The notes beneath the pieces were generated by a model, which had not been told where the DNA came from, ran no database searches, and saw only the letters and a list, made by a program, of their open reading frames with translations. Position numbers and translations under genes: made by a program. A stretch of DNA of 64,000 nt from NCBI RefSeq assembly GCF_026626305.1, contig NZ_JAPNUE010000007.1, positions 62,001-126,000 of the forward strand, read 5' to 3'. Shown in pieces: positions 33,986 to 44,676 of the stretch. The first letter of the stretch is position 1, and the number at the start of each line of letters is the position of its first letter. The stretch comes from Frigidibacter sp. RF13. Its GTDB lineage: Bacteria > Pseudomonadota > Alphaproteobacteria > Rhodobacterales > Rhodobacteraceae.

Positions 33986-35116
33986 TTGATCTCTCGATTC
34001 GACAGATATTTGCTGTCGCAGTTGATGATGTTCTTCGGCTTTTTCGCGCTTGTCCTTGTCTCGGTCTATTGGGTGAACCGGGCGGTCAGGCTTTTTGATC
34101 AACTGATTTCGGACAACCAGTCGGTCTGGGTTTTCCTTGAACTTTCAGCGCTTTCGCTGCCGAACGTCATCCGGCTGATGCTGCCGGTCGCGGCCTTTGT
34201 GGCGACGATCTATGCGACCAACCGGCTTTCGAGCGAAAGCGAATTGGTGGTGATGCAGGCCACGGGCTTCTCGCCCTTCCGACTTGCACGGCCGGTGATC
34301 TATTTCGGGCTGATCGTCGCCCTGATGCTGTCGGTCCTGAGCCATTTCCTCGTGCCGATGTCGCGGGCGCGGCTGAACGAGCGCAATCTGGAGGTTTCGC
34401 AGAACGTCAGTTCGAAATTCCTGTCCGAGGGGACGTTCGTTCATCCGGCCAAGGGGATCACGCTTTTCATCGGCCGGATCGACCAGACGGGGGAATTGGG
34501 CGATTTCTTCCTGTCGGACCGACGCGATCCGGCGGCCGAGGTGATCTATTCCTCGAAGCGCGCCTATCTTGCCAGAAGCGACAGCGGGCCGAAACTGGTG
34601 CTGCTGGACGGGCAAGCGCAGAGGCTGGACGCGGCGACGGGCAGGCTGTCGCTGACCCGGTTCGAGAATTTCACCTATGATATCACGAGTTTCCTGACCC
34701 CGCCCGGCGAGCGTTGGCCGCAGGTCGAGGAACTGCCGACTTCAACGCTCTTGTCCGCCGACGAAGCGGCGATGAGCGCGATCGGCGCCACGGTCGAGCG
34801 CGCCTGGTTCGAGGCGCACGACCGGATCGCCAAGCCCTTCCTGCCGCTGGCGCTGGCGCTTGTCGCCTTCGCGGCATTGCAGGGCGGCAGCTATTCCCGC
34901 TTCGGCCACTGGCGCCAGATCGGCCAGGCTTGCGGCCTTTTCGTCGTTCTCTTCCTCATTTCGAATCTCGCGGACAAGGCGGCGGCGAGCCGCCCGGGCC
35001 TTCTTGGCCTGTGCTATCTTGCACCAGCGGTCGGCGTCGCGCTCGGTGCGGCGATGCTGGCCTGGGCGGGGCGCGGCCGACGACCGGCGCGAGCCGGTCG
35101 GGAGGCGCTGGCATGA
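33986..35116 (+). CDS. lptF: LPS export ABC permease LptF
   Basis: A 376-residue permease of the LptB2FG transporter that extracts LPS from the inner membrane. Three N-terminal and three C-terminal membrane segments flank a periplasmic beta-jellyroll. Likely start is TTG 33986 (ISRFDRYLLSQLM), with GGGGAG 9 nt upstream; no in-frame ATG fits the conserved start, so a TTG start is probable. The stop overlaps lptG by 4 nt. It heads lptF-lptG-lptD-surA-pdxA-rsmA. Confidence 0.93.
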   Translation: MISRFDRYLLSQLMMFFGFFALVLVSVYWVNRAVRLFDQLISDNQSVWVFLELSALSLPNVIRLMLPVAAFVATIYATNRLSSESELVVMQATGFSPFRLARPVIYFGLIVALMLSVLSHFLVPMSRARLNERNLEVSQNVSSKFLSEGTFVHPAKGITLFIGRIDQTGELGDFFLSDRRDPAAEVIYSSKRAYLARSDSGPKLVLLDGQAQRLDAATGRLSLTRFENFTYDITSFLTPPGERWPQVEELPTSTLLSADEAAMSAIGATVERAWFEAHDRIAKPFLPLALALVAFAALQGGSYSRFGHWRQIGQACGLFVVLFLISNLADKAAASRPGLLGLCYLAPAVGVALGAAMLAWAGRGRRPARAGREALA

Positions 35117-36204
35117 GGCTGTCGCTTTATATCGCCCGGCGGTTTCTTGCGACCTTCGCCCTCGTCGGCGGGGGGTTCTTCGTGATCCTGTGGCTCCTCG
35201 ATCTCGTGGACCAGATCCGGCGCTTTCCGGACAAGGGCCTTTCCGACCTCGTGGGGCTTGCGCTTCTTCATACGCCCGGCACAGCCTACCGCATCCTGCC
35301 GCTTCTGATGGTGATGACGGCGATTGCCCTGTTCCTGCGGCTGGCGCGCACGTCCGAGCTGGTGGCGATCCGCGCCTCGGGCCGGTCGGCGCTGCGTACG
35401 CTTCTGGCCCCGGTCGGCGCTGCCTTCGCGATCGGCGTTTTCGCCGTGGCGCTGCTGAACCCGATCGTCGCGGCCACTACCAAGCGCTACGAGCTGCTGA
35501 CCGGCGGGCCGATCGTCTCGGCAGAGGCCTCGATCGATGGCGGCGCCGGCGGCCTCTGGCTGCGCCAGTCGGCGACGGACGGGCAATGGGTGATCCGCGC
35601 GGGCGGCGCGAGCGAGGACGACAGGGTCCTGTCGAATGTCAGTTTCCTTCTGTTCGGCACCAACGGACGGCCGGAAACGCGCCTGCTTGCCGCCGAGGCG
35701 CGGCTGGAAGACGGCCGCTGGATCGCCCGCGACGTCAAGGTCTGGGACCTTGCGAGCAGCGACAATCCCGAGGCAACGGTGCGCCATGAGGCAGAACTGT
35801 CGATCTCGTCCGACCTCACCGTGGACCAGATCCGCGAGTCCGTCGGTTCGCCGGAAACCATATCGGTCTGGGACCTGCCCGCCTTCATCGCGCGACTGGA
35901 CGCCGCTGGCTTTTCGGCCCGCCGCCACATTGTCGCGCTTCAGGGCGAACTGACGCTGCCGCTTCTGCTGGCGGCGATGGTGCTGGTCGGCGCGGGTTTC
36001 ACCATGCGGCACGCGCGGTTCGGCCAGTCGGGGCTGATGGTGTTGTTGGCGCTCGTTTCCGGCATAGCTATCTTCTTCGTGCGGAACTTCGCGCAGGTCT
36101 TGGGCGAAAGCGGCCAGATCCCCGCCCTCCTCGCTGCCTGGACACCGCCGCTTGCCGCGCTCATGCTGTCGCTCAGCCTGCTTCTGCATCTGGAGGACGG
36201 CTGA
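35113..36204 (+). CDS. lptG: LPS export ABC permease LptG
   Basis: A 363-residue partner of LptF with six membrane segments and a periplasmic jellyroll. It begins MRLSLYIARRFLATFALVGGGFF. The cytoplasmic coupling-helix region reads LARTSELVAIRASGRSALR. ATG overlaps the lptF stop (ATGA), and its own stop overlaps the lptD start by one base (TGATG). Confidence 0.94.
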   Translation: MRLSLYIARRFLATFALVGGGFFVILWLLDLVDQIRRFPDKGLSDLVGLALLHTPGTAYRILPLLMVMTAIALFLRLARTSELVAIRASGRSALRTLLAPVGAAFAIGVFAVALLNPIVAATTKRYELLTGGPIVSAEASIDGGAGGLWLRQSATDGQWVIRAGGASEDDRVLSNVSFLLFGTNGRPETRLLAAEARLEDGRWIARDVKVWDLASSDNPEATVRHEAELSISSDLTVDQIRESVGSPETISVWDLPAFIARLDAAGFSARRHIVALQGELTLPLLLAAMVLVGAGFTMRHARFGQSGLMVLLALVSGIAIFFVRNFAQVLGESGQIPALLAAWTPPLAALMLSLSLLLHLEDG

Positions 36205-38369
36205 TGCGTCTTGGAAAGTCGCTGAAACTGGCGCTTCTGCTGTCCGCCGCCCTGCTCATCGCACCGGTGCGCCAGCCCGCGCTGGCAGAAGAGCTGCCCG
36301 CGCTTGTTGCGGACACGCTTTACATCAATGCTGACCAGACACTGGTCGCCGAAGGCGCGGTCGAGGTGATCTACAAGGGTCAGCATCTGACAGCGAAACG
36401 GCTGACTTACGATCAGACGACAGACCGGCTGACGCTGGAAGGGCCGATCACCATCGCTGACGGCAAGGGCACGCTGATGCTCGCCGACGAAGGCGAGTTG
36501 AGCGCCGATTTCCGTGAGGGCGTCCTGAAGGGTGCGCGGCTGGTCCTTGAAAGCCAGTTGCAGATCGCCGCCGCGGAGATCCGGCGGGTCGAGGGCCGTT
36601 ATACGACGGCCACGCGGGTTGCGGCCTCGACCTGCCAGGTCTGCCCGACGAACCCGACACCCTTGTGGGAAATCCGCGCCACCCGGGTGACCCATGATCA
36701 GCAGACCAAGCAGCTTTACTACGACAATGCCCAGTTCCGCGTCGCGGGGCTGCCGGTCTTCTACATTCCGCGCCTGAGGATGCCGGACCCGACGCTCGAC
36801 CGGGCGACCGGCTTTCTGCTGCCGTCGGTCCGCACCTCGTCGGAACTCGGGATCGGTTTCAAGCTGCCCTATTTCATCGCCCTCGGCGAGGACAAGGACC
36901 TGACTGTAACGCCCTATCTGACCGCGAAAGGCGGGCGTTCCGTGGGCCTGCGCTACCGTCAGGCCTTCGCGAACGGCACGGTCGAGCTGAACGGCGCGCT
37001 TGGCCGGGACGACATCTTCCCCGGCGAGGATCGCGGCTATCTTTTTGCGACCGGCCGCTTTTTCCTGCCAAGGGACTACCGCTGGGGCTTCGACGTCGAA
37101 ACGGCGAGCGACGACGCTTATCTTCTCGACTATGGCATCACCGACAAGGACCGGCTGACCAGCGATATCTTCCTGACCCGGACCAAGCGCGACCTGTTCT
37201 TCGATGCGCGGCTTGCGACCTATTATTCGCTGCGCGCCGCCGATGACAACGATGTGCTGCCCTCGTTCGAATCGAGCGTTGAACATATCCGTCGTTTCAC
37301 GCCTGCACTGATTGGCGGGCAGGCGGAGCTGCGGTTCGATCTGCATGGCCTCAACCGTCTGTCCACCGTGGATACGGACGTGAACGGCGACGGGGTGACC
37401 GACGGCCGGGACGTGGCGCGGATCTCGCTCGGGCTCGACTGGCGGCGGCAGGAAATTCTCGGCAACGGCATGGTCTTGAGCTTCGGCGCGGCGGTCCGGA
37501 GCGACCTTTACCAGATCGGCCAGGATCAGGCCTGGCCCGGTACCGTTACCCGTACCATCCCGACGGCGTCGGTCGAACTGAGCTGGCCCTGGGTCAAGGC
37601 CACGCAGGGCGGCCATTCGGCGCAAGTGATCGAACCGGTCGTGCAGCTGGTCTGGAGCCCCGACGACATCGAACCCGTTCCGAACGAGGACAGCGCGCTG
37701 GTGGAGCTGGACGAAGGCAACCTCTTTGCCTTCAGCCGTTTTCCCGGCGCCGACCTTTACGAAAGCGGCCTGCGCACCAATGTCGGGCTGCGCTGGACGC
37801 GCTACGATCCGGCAGGCTGGCGCGTCGGAGTGACGGCTGGCCGCATCCTCAGGTCGGAAGACCTCGGGCAGTTCTCGACCGGCTCTCGCCTGTCCGGCAC
37901 CCGGTCCGACTGGCTTCTTGCGATGCATTTGCAGACCGACGACGGGCTGTCGGTGATCAATCGCGCGCTTTTCGACGACGCCTTCAAATTCTCGAAGGAC
38001 GAACTCCGGCTCGATTTCAACCGCGGCCGTTATTCGCTGGGCGCCAATTATGTCTGGCTTGTCGCCGATCCCGCCGTGGGCCGCCCGCTCGCCACATCGG
38101 AACTGGCGCTTTCGGCCGGCTGGCAGGCGAGCGACCATTGGCATGTCTCGGCCAATGGCCGGTATGATTTCACCGCCGACGAGACGGTGAAGGCCGGACT
38201 CGGCCTCACCTATCTCAGCGATTGCGCGCGGCTCGATCTTTCCCTCTCGCGCCGCTTCACGTCCTCGACTAGTGTGAGGCCATCGACCGAGGTCAGCCTG
38301 ACGGTCAACCTCAACGGCTTCGGCACCGGCAGCGACGGCCGACAATATCGCAAGGTCTGCGGGGGCTGA
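36204..38369 (+). CDS. lptD: LPS-assembly outer-membrane protein LptD
   Basis: A 721-residue outer-membrane beta-barrel that inserts LPS with LptE. It has a signal peptide (about 1-28, ending QPALA), an OstA-type jellyroll domain (about 30-140), then a large barrel. Cysteines in ASTCQVCPTNP (near 148-155) and SDCARLDL near the C-terminus are the ones that form LptD disulfides. Translationally coupled to lptG. A conserved alphaproteobacterial short form; E. coli LptD is about 784 residues. Confidence 0.94.
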   Translation: MRLGKSLKLALLLSAALLIAPVRQPALAEELPALVADTLYINADQTLVAEGAVEVIYKGQHLTAKRLTYDQTTDRLTLEGPITIADGKGTLMLADEGELSADFREGVLKGARLVLESQLQIAAAEIRRVEGRYTTATRVAASTCQVCPTNPTPLWEIRATRVTHDQQTKQLYYDNAQFRVAGLPVFYIPRLRMPDPTLDRATGFLLPSVRTSSELGIGFKLPYFIALGEDKDLTVTPYLTAKGGRSVGLRYRQAFANGTVELNGALGRDDIFPGEDRGYLFATGRFFLPRDYRWGFDVETASDDAYLLDYGITDKDRLTSDIFLTRTKRDLFFDARLATYYSLRAADDNDVLPSFESSVEHIRRFTPALIGGQAELRFDLHGLNRLSTVDTDVNGDGVTDGRDVARISLGLDWRRQEILGNGMVLSFGAAVRSDLYQIGQDQAWPGTVTRTIPTASVELSWPWVKATQGGHSAQVIEPVVQLVWSPDDIEPVPNEDSALVELDEGNLFAFSRFPGADLYESGLRTNVGLRWTRYDPAGWRVGVTAGRILRSEDLGQFSTGSRLSGTRSDWLLAMHLQTDDGLSVINRALFDDAFKFSKDELRLDFNRGRYSLGANYVWLVADPAVGRPLATSELALSAGWQASDHWHVSANGRYDFTADETVKAGLGLTYLSDCARLDLSLSRRFTSSTSVRPSTEVSLTVNLNGFGTGSDGRQYRKVCGG

Positions 38370-38421
38370 CAGCGCCCGCCTCAACCGCTAAAGACGAACG
38401 AGCAGAGACGGAACCAGATAG

Positions 38422-39717
38422 ATGCGCTTCATCCTCCTTGCCCTGAACCTCGTGCTTGGCCTGGTGGCTCCGGCCGCGCTCGCACAGAGCCAGTTCAGCC
38501 CGGTGATCCGCGTGAACGACAGCGCCATCACCGGATATGAGCTTGACCAGCGCATCCAGTTTCTGACGCTTTTGCGTTTCCCCGGCGATATCCAGGCCGA
38601 AGCGGAGAAAGGCCTGATCGAGGACCGGCTGCGTCTGGCGATGGCCCGCTCGATCGGGGTGAAGCTCACCGACCAGCAGATCGCGGCCGGGATGGCCGAA
38701 TTCGCGGGCCGCGCCAATCTCGATACCGAACAGTTCCTGCAGGCAATCGCCCAGGGCGGGGTCGAGCCCGAAACCTTCCGCGATTTCGTCGAGGCAGGCA
38801 TCGCCTGGCGCGAGGTGGTGCGCGCCCGCTATCTGGGCCGCGTGAGCGTATCCGAGGCCGAGATCGACCGCGCCCTCTCCGCCGATAATGGTCGGGGCAC
38901 GGGGCCGCGCGTGCTTCTGTCCGAGATCATCCTGCGCGCCCGTCCGGGCGAGATCGGGCTTGTTCGCCGCAAGGCCGAGAAACTCGCGACCGAGACCCGC
39001 GGCGAGGCGGCCTTTGCGGCGCTTGCCCGAGAGATGTCGCTCGCGCCCTCGCGCGAGGATGGCGGCCGGATCGACTGGATCCCCTTATCGAACCTGCCGC
39101 CACAGGCACAGGCGGCGGTGGGCAAGCTCGGCCAGGGCCAGATCAGCGAGCCGGTGCCGCTGAACGGCTATGTCGCGCTTTTCCTGCTGCGCGGCATGAC
39201 CGGCGGCGAGGACAAGCTGGCACCCGGTGCCATCGCAAGCGACTATGCCGTCCTCGCGCTTGGTGCGGGTCAGGCGGCAGAGGCGCAGCGGATCGCGACC
39301 GAGGCACGCTCCTGCGACGATCTCTATCTGATGACCAAGGGGCAAAGCGGTGCGGTGAACCGGCAGACGGCGCTCAGGGGCGCGATCCCCGGGGATATTG
39401 CCGCAGCACTCGACCGGCTCGACGCGAACGAGGCCGCCGTGGTTCAGGGCGCCTCCGGTCCCCGCGTCGTCATGCTCTGTGCCCGCAACGCCACCATCGC
39501 GGCCAACCATCTGGATGCCGTCGTGCCGGTGATCGCCGATCCGGCGGTGAAGACCGCCGATGGCGACATCATCCCCTCGGCGATCGAAGGGCTCGGTTTC
39601 GGCAATGGCCCGAGCCGCGACCAGATCCGCGACGAACTGCAGAACCGCAAGATCGGCCAGCTTGCCGATGCCTGGCTCGCGGACCTGAAGGCGGGCGCGA
39701 TCATCACCCGGCCATGA
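38422..39717 (+). CDS. surA: Periplasmic peptidyl-prolyl isomerase/chaperone, SurA-like
   Basis: A 431-residue secreted chaperone. It has a signal peptide (about 1-21, ending AALAQ), a SurA N-terminal domain (VIRVNDSAITGYELDQRIQFL) and one parvulin domain (about 160-260; LLSEIILRA... LPPQAQAAVGKLGQGQISEPV). A C-terminal extension follows. It folds outer-membrane proteins such as LptD, directly upstream. The stop overlaps pdxA by 4 nt. It has only one obvious parvulin domain, unlike the E. coli protein with two. Confidence 0.9.
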   Translation: MRFILLALNLVLGLVAPAALAQSQFSPVIRVNDSAITGYELDQRIQFLTLLRFPGDIQAEAEKGLIEDRLRLAMARSIGVKLTDQQIAAGMAEFAGRANLDTEQFLQAIAQGGVEPETFRDFVEAGIAWREVVRARYLGRVSVSEAEIDRALSADNGRGTGPRVLLSEIILRARPGEIGLVRRKAEKLATETRGEAAFAALAREMSLAPSREDGGRIDWIPLSNLPPQAQAAVGKLGQGQISEPVPLNGYVALFLLRGMTGGEDKLAPGAIASDYAVLALGAGQAAEAQRIATEARSCDDLYLMTKGQSGAVNRQTALRGAIPGDIAAALDRLDANEAAVVQGASGPRVVMLCARNATIAANHLDAVVPVIADPAVKTADGDIIPSAIEGLGFGNGPSRDQIRDELQNRKIGQLADAWLADLKAGAIITRP

Positions 39718-40706
39718 GTGGACGCCCCGGCCTGCCGGTCGCGCTGAGCTGCGGCGAGCCTGCGGGCATCGGTGCCGAGATCGCGGTGAAGGCACGCGTC
39801 GCTCTGGGCGCGGCGCTGCCCTTCTTCTGGATCGGCAATGCGCGCCACCTGCCGCCCGGCACCATCTATCAGGAAATCGCCACGCCCGCAGAGGCAACCC
39901 GCGTTTCGGCAGACAGACTGCCGGTCCTGCCCCATCCGTTCCCCGCACCCGCCCTGCCCGGCCGCCCGGCGCCGGAAAATGCCGCTGCCGTGATTTCGGT
40001 GATCGAGCGCGCGGTGCAGCTTGTCCAGAGGGGCGAGGCGAGTGCGATCTGCACCCTGCCGATCAGCAAGGAGGCGCTGAAGCGCGGCGCGGGCTTCGCT
40101 TTCCCGGGTCATACCGAATATCTCGCCCATCTCGCGGGCGGCGGCCATCGCCCGGTGATGATGCTCGCCTCCGACACGCTCCGCACCGTGCCGGTCACCA
40201 TCCATATCCCGCTCGCCGACGTGGCCACCCGCCTGACGGCCGAGCTGCTCGAAGAGACATTGCGCATCACCCACGCCGGCCTCGCCCGCGATTTCGGTCT
40301 TAGCCAGCCCCGCCTCGCGGTCGCGGGCCTCAATCCGCACGCAGGCGAAGGCGGCACGATGGGGCGCGAGGAGCTGGACCTCATCCTGCCCGTCCTTGAC
40401 CGGCTGCGCGCTGAAGGATTTCAGATCGCGGGCCCCCTGCCCGCCGACACGATGTTTCATGCCGAAGCCCGCGCCCGCTATGACGCGGCGATCTGCATGT
40501 ATCACGATCAGGCGCTGATCCCGTTGAAGACGCTTGCCTTCGCCGACGGGGTGAACGTGACACTCGGCCTGCCGTTCGTCCGCACCTCGCCCGATCACGG
40601 CACCGCCTTCGATATCGCGGGCCAGGGCAGGGCCGACCCTTCCAGCCTCATCGCCGCCCTGCGCCTCGCGGCGCGCATGGCAGAGAACCGCAAGACCCAC
40701 CCATGA
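39714..40706 (+). CDS. pdxA: 4-hydroxythreonine-4-phosphate dehydrogenase
   Basis: A 330-residue pyridoxal-5'-phosphate-biosynthesis enzyme. Metal-binding histidines lie in [13 protein letters not shown] and [15 protein letters not shown], and the catalytic area around [18 protein letters not shown] is typical. It oxidises 4-phosphohydroxy-L-threonine in the DXP-dependent PLP pathway. ATG overlaps the surA stop (ATGA), as in many alphaproteobacteria. Confidence 0.96.
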   Translation: MSGRPGLPVALSCGEPAGIGAEIAVKARVALGAALPFFWIGNARHLPPGTIYQEIATPAEATRVSADRLPVLPHPFPAPALPGRPAPENAAAVISVIERAVQLVQRGEASAICTLPISKEALKRGAGFAFPGHTEYLAHLAGGGHRPVMMLASDTLRTVPVTIHIPLADVATRLTAELLEETLRITHAGLARDFGLSQPRLAVAGLNPHAGEGGTMGREELDLILPVLDRLRAEGFQIAGPLPADTMFHAEARARYDAAICMYHDQALIPLKTLAFADGVNVTLGLPFVRTSPDHGTAFDIAGQGRADPSSLIAALRLAARMAENRKTHP

Positions 40707-40718
40707 CCCGATCTTCCG

Positions 40719-40774
40719 TTTGCAAATATCCCGGGGGAGTCCTGGACCCCGTCCGGGACGGGGGCAGAGCCCCC
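40719..40774 (-). repeat. Intergenic repeat, half element (CCCCCGGGATATTTG type)
   Basis: On the minus strand a GGGGGCTCTGCCCCC core is followed by CCCCGTCC-GG-GACGGGG, then CTCCCCCGGGATATTTG. The first and last parts match the repeats at 14779 and 44677. It sits between pdxA and rsmA. Confidence 0.5.
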
Positions 40775-40797
40775 TTTCCCCGCCGGAGCCCGGACTG

Positions 40798-41658
40798 ATG
40801 GCGACGATAGACAGCCTGCCGCCCTTGCGCGACGTGATCGCCAGCCACGGGATCTCGGCCAGGAAACAGCTCGGCCAGAATTTCCTTCTGGATCTCAACC
40901 TCACCGCCCGCATCGCCCGGGCGGCGGGCGACCTTACGACCGCCGATATCCTTGAGGTCGGCCCCGGCCCCGGCGGCCTGACGCGCGGGCTTCTGGCCGA
41001 GGGCGCCCGACGGGTGCTGGCGGTCGAGAAGGACGAGCGCTGCCTGCCCGCGCTGGCCGAGATCGCCGATGCCTACCCCGGGCGCCTCGCCGTCCTCAAT
41101 GCCGACGCCCTGACTGTCGACCCCACGCAGCATCTCGGCCAGCCGATCAAGGTGGTGGCGAACCTGCCCTATAATGTCGGGACCGAGCTTCTGGTGCGCT
41201 GGCTTACTCCCGCACACTGGCCGCCCTTCTGGCAGAGCCTCACGCTGATGTTCCAGAAGGAAGTGGCCGAGCGGATCGTCGCGAAGCCGGGATCGAAGGC
41301 CTACGGACGTCTGGCGCTTCTCGCGCAATGGCGGGCGGAGGCGAAGATCGTCCTCACCCTGCCGCCCGAGGCCTTTACTCCGGCGCCCAAGGTCCATTCG
41401 GCGGTCGTCCATCTGACCGCCATGCCAGAGCCACGCTATCCGGCCGATGCGAAGATCCTGGCCCACGTCACCGCGACTGCCTTCAACCAGCGCCGCAAGA
41501 TGCTGCGCGCCGCGTTGAAGGGTCTGGCACCGGGGATCGATGACCTGCTGAGCGAAGCGGGCATCCCGCCCACCGCGCGCGCCGAGGAGATCGACCTCGA
41601 ACGGTTCTGCACGCTCGCCCGCCTTCTTGCGGACCAGCGTCGCCCCGAGCAGATCTGA
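40798..41658 (+). CDS. rsmA: 16S rRNA dimethyladenosine transferase
   Basis: A 286-residue KsgA/RsmA enzyme that dimethylates A1518 and A1519 of 16S rRNA. The SAM motif is in [20 protein letters not shown] (about residues 52-70) and the NLPY motif in [20 protein letters not shown] 40798 begins [30 protein letters not shown], the conserved RsmA start, so the in-frame reading upstream is rejected. It is probably the last gene of the lpt-surA-pdxA run, although a hairpin repeat lies between pdxA and rsmA. Confidence 0.96.
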   Translation: MATIDSLPPLRDVIASHGISARKQLGQNFLLDLNLTARIARAAGDLTTADILEVGPGPGGLTRGLLAEGARRVLAVEKDERCLPALAEIADAYPGRLAVLNADALTVDPTQHLGQPIKVVANLPYNVGTELLVRWLTPAHWPPFWQSLTLMFQKEVAERIVAKPGSKAYGRLALLAQWRAEAKIVLTLPPEAFTPAPKVHSAVVHLTAMPEPRYPADAKILAHVTATAFNQRRKMLRAALKGLAPGIDDLLSEAGIPPTARAEEIDLERFCTLARLLADQRRPEQI

Positions 41659-41664
41659 ATGAAA

Positions 41665-41688
41665 ACGGCCCCGGCAATCCGGGGCCGT
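41665..41688. terminator. Bidirectional hairpin between rsmA and the DUF4167 gene
   Basis: A perfect 10-bp stem ACGGCCCCGG / CCGGGGCCGT with loop CAAT. On the minus strand it is followed by TTTTC, a fair terminator for the DUF4167 gene. On the plus strand it lacks a T-run, so its use by rsmA is less certain. Confidence 0.75.
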
Positions 41689-41713
41689 GCTGCTTCCGAC
41701 TTTGCCCTGAGGC

Positions 41714-42454
41714 CTATTCGCTGTCCGGCGCGGTGACTGCGGCCGGCGCCTCGGCGCCCGCATCGCCATCCTTGCGCTCGCCGCGCGGACGGCGCGGGCC
41801 GCGCGGACCACGGCTTCCGCCTTCCTTGCGCTCGCCGTCCTTCTTGTCGGCGCCGCCCTCGGGCTTCTCGCTCCGCTCGCGGCGCGGGCCGCGGTTGCCC
41901 TCGCGCCGCTCGCGCGGCTGCCCCCCACCCAGGAAATCGGGCGTCGAGCCCTCGAAGCCCAGGGGCTCCGGCGCGTGATACATTTCGGGGGTCTCGACGA
42001 GACCCGGCCCCTCGTCCTCTTCGCCGCTTTCCGGCGCAGCGGTGAGGTCCGGCTGATCGCTCTCGCCCGGGTCGCGCGGCTCATAGCGCTCGCCCCCGGC
42101 CTGACCACCATAGCCGTTGCCGTTCCCGTTCTGGCCGTAAGGCTGCCCGCCCTGATTGCCGCCCGGCTGACCACCCTGGGCCTGACGCTGCTCCTGCTCG
42201 CGGGCAAGCTCGCGCTGCGCCTCGCCAAGCATCCTTGTGTAATGTTCGGCATGTTGCAGGAAGGCCTGTTCGGCCACCCGGTCGCTCGATAGTTGCGCAT
42301 CGCGGGCGAGCATCAGGTACTTGTCGATGATCTGCTGCGGTGTGCCGCGCACCTTGCCCTCGGGGCCGGAACTGTCAAAGACCCGGTTGACGATATTGCC
42401 CAGCGAACGCTGCCGGTTCGACTTGTTCCGCGAACGGGATTTCGATGATCTCAT
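41714..42454 (-). CDS. DUF4167-domain protein
   Basis: A 246-residue protein. Its N-terminal DUF4167 domain (about 1-85; RSRNKSNRQRS..NRVFDSSGPEGKVRGTPQQI) is followed by a long low-complexity Gly/Arg/Glu/Pro tail rich in RGE- and RGP-type repeats. DUF4167 is found mainly in alphaproteobacteria and looks RNA/nucleic-acid-associated, but no function is established. The basic N-terminus and RG-rich tail support nucleic acid binding as an inference. It is on its own between rsmA and prmC. Confidence 0.85.
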   Translation of the reverse strand: MRSSKSRSRNKSNRQRSLGNIVNRVFDSSGPEGKVRGTPQQIIDKYLMLARDAQLSSDRVAEQAFLQHAEHYTRMLGEAQRELAREQEQRQAQGGQPGGNQGGQPYGQNGNGNGYGGQAGGERYEPRDPGESDQPDLTAAPESGEEDEGPGLVETPEMYHAPEPLGFEGSTPDFLGGGQPRERREGNRGPRRERSEKPEGGADKKDGERKEGGSRGPRGPRRPRGERKDGDAGAEAPAAVTAPDSE

Positions 42455-42719
42455 GTGCTTCGTCTATGCTCGCCAGAGGCTTCAAGGGGCGGGTGCTTGC
42501 CCGACCGACCCGCGCCAGGCTCCGCTATCGGACGTCCTGAGGGTCATGTGGGTAAGAACAGCGGCCCGAGCCCGGCCAAAGAGCCGCTTGGATCCGCTGC
42601 GCCCTGTTTGCACGGGCAAGGCGGGCCTGACAAGCGGATTCTCGCATGCAGGGCGGCGAAGCGCCGGATTTGCCCCGATATTTTCGCGATTGGGTCAGTT
42701 CTTGCGAATTTGCAACGCC

Positions 42720-43577
42720 TCAAACCGCGCCGCAGCCCTCCGGATCGCCGGGTTTCACCGCCATCACGATCCGGTCGCGACCGTCAAGGTCGGGGAGAAT
42801 CGCCGGGCTTTCGAACCCTTGGGCGTCCAGAAGGGCGGCAACCGCCTGCCCCTGCGCGGGGCCGATTTCCAGAAGGATCCGCCCCCCCGCCATCAGCCGA
42901 GCGCCCGCGCCCGCCGCAATCGCCCGGTAGGCGTCCAGCCCGTCGCCCCCCGGGGTCAGCGCCAGATGCGGTTCCCAGTCGCGGACCTCGGGCGCGAGCC
43001 CCGCCATCTCGTCGGCCGCGATATAGGGCGGGTTCGAGACGATCAGATCGAACCGGCCGGCGACCGCCTGATACCAGTCCGAGCGGGCGAAGGTAGCCCG
43101 CGCCGCGAGACCGAGGCGCGTGGCGTTGTCCCTGGCCACGTCGAGGGCCGCCTCGGAGAGGTCGGTGCCGAGGCCGGTCGCCATCGGCATGCCCGCGAGA
43201 CAGGACAGGAGGATGCAGCCCGAGCCGGTGCCGAGATCAAGCATCCGCACGAAGGGCCGTTCCAGCGCCTTCAGCACCAGAAGCTCGGTTTCGGGCCGGG
43301 GGTCGAGCACATCGCCGGTGACGCGGAAGGTACGGCCGAGGAACTGGCGTTCGCCGACGATCTGGCTTACCGGCCGACGCCGGACCCGCTGGGCAAGCGC
43401 CTCTTCGTATGACCTCTGCTGCGCGCCGGTCATCTCATCGGCGAGATGCAGGATCAGCCGGTCGGGCGAAAGGCCCAGCGCATGGGCGAGCAGGCGGCGG
43501 GCATCGCCCGGCGCGCTATCGATGCCCGCCGTCCTGAGGCGCGGGATCGCGGCGCGAAGCGCCTCGTTGCCGGTCAC
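42720..43577 (-). CDS. prmC: Release factor glutamine N5-methyltransferase
   Basis: A 285-residue HemK/PrmC enzyme that methylates the Gln of the GGQ motif in RF1 and RF2. The SAM fold includes [18 protein letters not shown], and the diagnostic NPPY is in [15 protein letters not shown]. Start ATG 43577 overlaps the prfA stop by 4 nt, so enzyme and substrate are made from one coupled mRNA. Confidence 0.95.
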   Translation of the reverse strand: MTGNEALRAAIPRLRTAGIDSAPGDARRLLAHALGLSPDRLILHLADEMTGAQQRSYEEALAQRVRRRPVSQIVGERQFLGRTFRVTGDVLDPRPETELLVLKALERPFVRMLDLGTGSGCILLSCLAGMPMATGLGTDLSEAALDVARDNATRLGLAARATFARSDWYQAVAGRFDLIVSNPPYIAADEMAGLAPEVRDWEPHLALTPGGDGLDAYRAIAAGAGARLMAGGRILLEIGPAQGQAVAALLDAQGFESPAILPDLDGRDRIVMAVKPGDPEGCGAV

Positions 43578-44629
43578 GCCTCCATCTCGGCGAGTTTGGC
43601 CGCCTGATCATGGGCGACGAGCGCATCGATGACGTCACCGAGATCGCCCGCCATGACCTGCGGCAGCGCGTAAAGCGTCAGGTTGATCCGGTGATCGGTC
43701 ATCCGCCCTTGCGGGAAATTGTAGGTCCTGATCCGCTCGCTGCGGTCGCCCGAGCCCACCTGCGCCTTGCGGTCGGCGGCGCGCGCATCATCGGCGCGCG
43801 AGCGTTCCAGATCGTAGAGACGCGCACGCAGGACGGCCATCGCATTGGCGCGGTTCTGGTGCTGGCTCTTCTCGGAGGAGGTCACCACAATGCCGGTTGG
43901 CAGATGGGTGATCCGGACGGCGGAATCGGTGGTGTTCACATGCTGGCCGCCCGCGCCAGACGAGCGCATCGTGTCGATCCGGATATCGGTCGCCGGAATG
44001 TCGATCTCGACCTCCTCGGCCTCGGGCAGCACCGCGACTGTCGCGGCGGAGGTGTGGATGCGTCCGCCCGCCTCGGTCTCGGGCACGCGCTGCACGCGGT
44101 GCACGCCGCTTTCGAACTTCAGGCGGGCGAAAACCCCCTCGCCCTCGATCCGCGCCATCGCTTCCTTGACGCCGCCAAGCTCGGTCGCGCTGAACTCAAG
44201 CAGCTCGAACCGCCAGCCCTGCGCCTCGGCGTATTTCTGATACATGCGGAGCAGATCGCCCGCGAAGAGCGCCGCCTCCTCGCCCCCCGTCCCGGGCCGG
44301 ATCTCGAGGATCGCAGGCCTTGCATCCGCCGCATCCTTGGGCAGCAGCGCGATGCGCAAACGCCCTTCCATCTCGGGGATGCGCGCCTTCAGCACCGGCA
44401 GTTCATCCTCGGCCAGAGCCTTCATCTCGGGATCGGCGAGCATCGCCTCGGCCTCCGCAAGATCGCCGAGCGCCTGCCGGTAGGCGCCGATCTCGGCCAC
44501 CACCGGCTTCAGATCGGCATATTCGCGCGACAGGGCCGCGATCTCGGCGGGCGCCGCGCCAGCCGAAAGCTTCGCTTCGAGAAACTCGAAACGCCGCACG
44601 ATCTGGTCAAGTTTGTCGAAAGGTACCAT
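43574..44629 (-). CDS. prfA: Peptide chain release factor 1
   Basis: A 351-residue RF1 that reads UAG and UAA stops. GGQ motif in [22 protein letters not shown]; the tripeptide discriminator region is [20 protein letters not shown], with PET in the PxT position. Length matches the family. It precedes prmC with a 4-nt overlap, and a three-hairpin repeat element lies before its start. Confidence 0.97.
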   Translation of the reverse strand: MVPFDKLDQIVRRFEFLEAKLSAGAAPAEIAALSREYADLKPVVAEIGAYRQALGDLAEAEAMLADPEMKALAEDELPVLKARIPEMEGRLRIALLPKDAADARPAILEIRPGTGGEEAALFAGDLLRMYQKYAEAQGWRFELLEFSATELGGVKEAMARIEGEGVFARLKFESGVHRVQRVPETEAGGRIHTSAATVAVLPEAEEVEIDIPATDIRIDTMRSSGAGGQHVNTTDSAVRITHLPTGIVVTSSEKSQHQNRANAMAVLRARLYDLERSRADDARAADRKAQVGSGDRSERIRTYNFPQGRMTDHRINLTLYALPQVMAGDLGDVIDALVAHDQAAKLAEMEA

Positions 44630-44676
44630 GCCGCCTCTTCGCCCTTGCCCGGCCTTTGGTCAAGGGGGAGGGCCCC

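Noticed and set aside
35940..38384. An 814-codon minus-strand open frame opposite lptD
   Set aside because: No recognisable domain; it exactly shadows lptD and part of lptG in a high-GC region.
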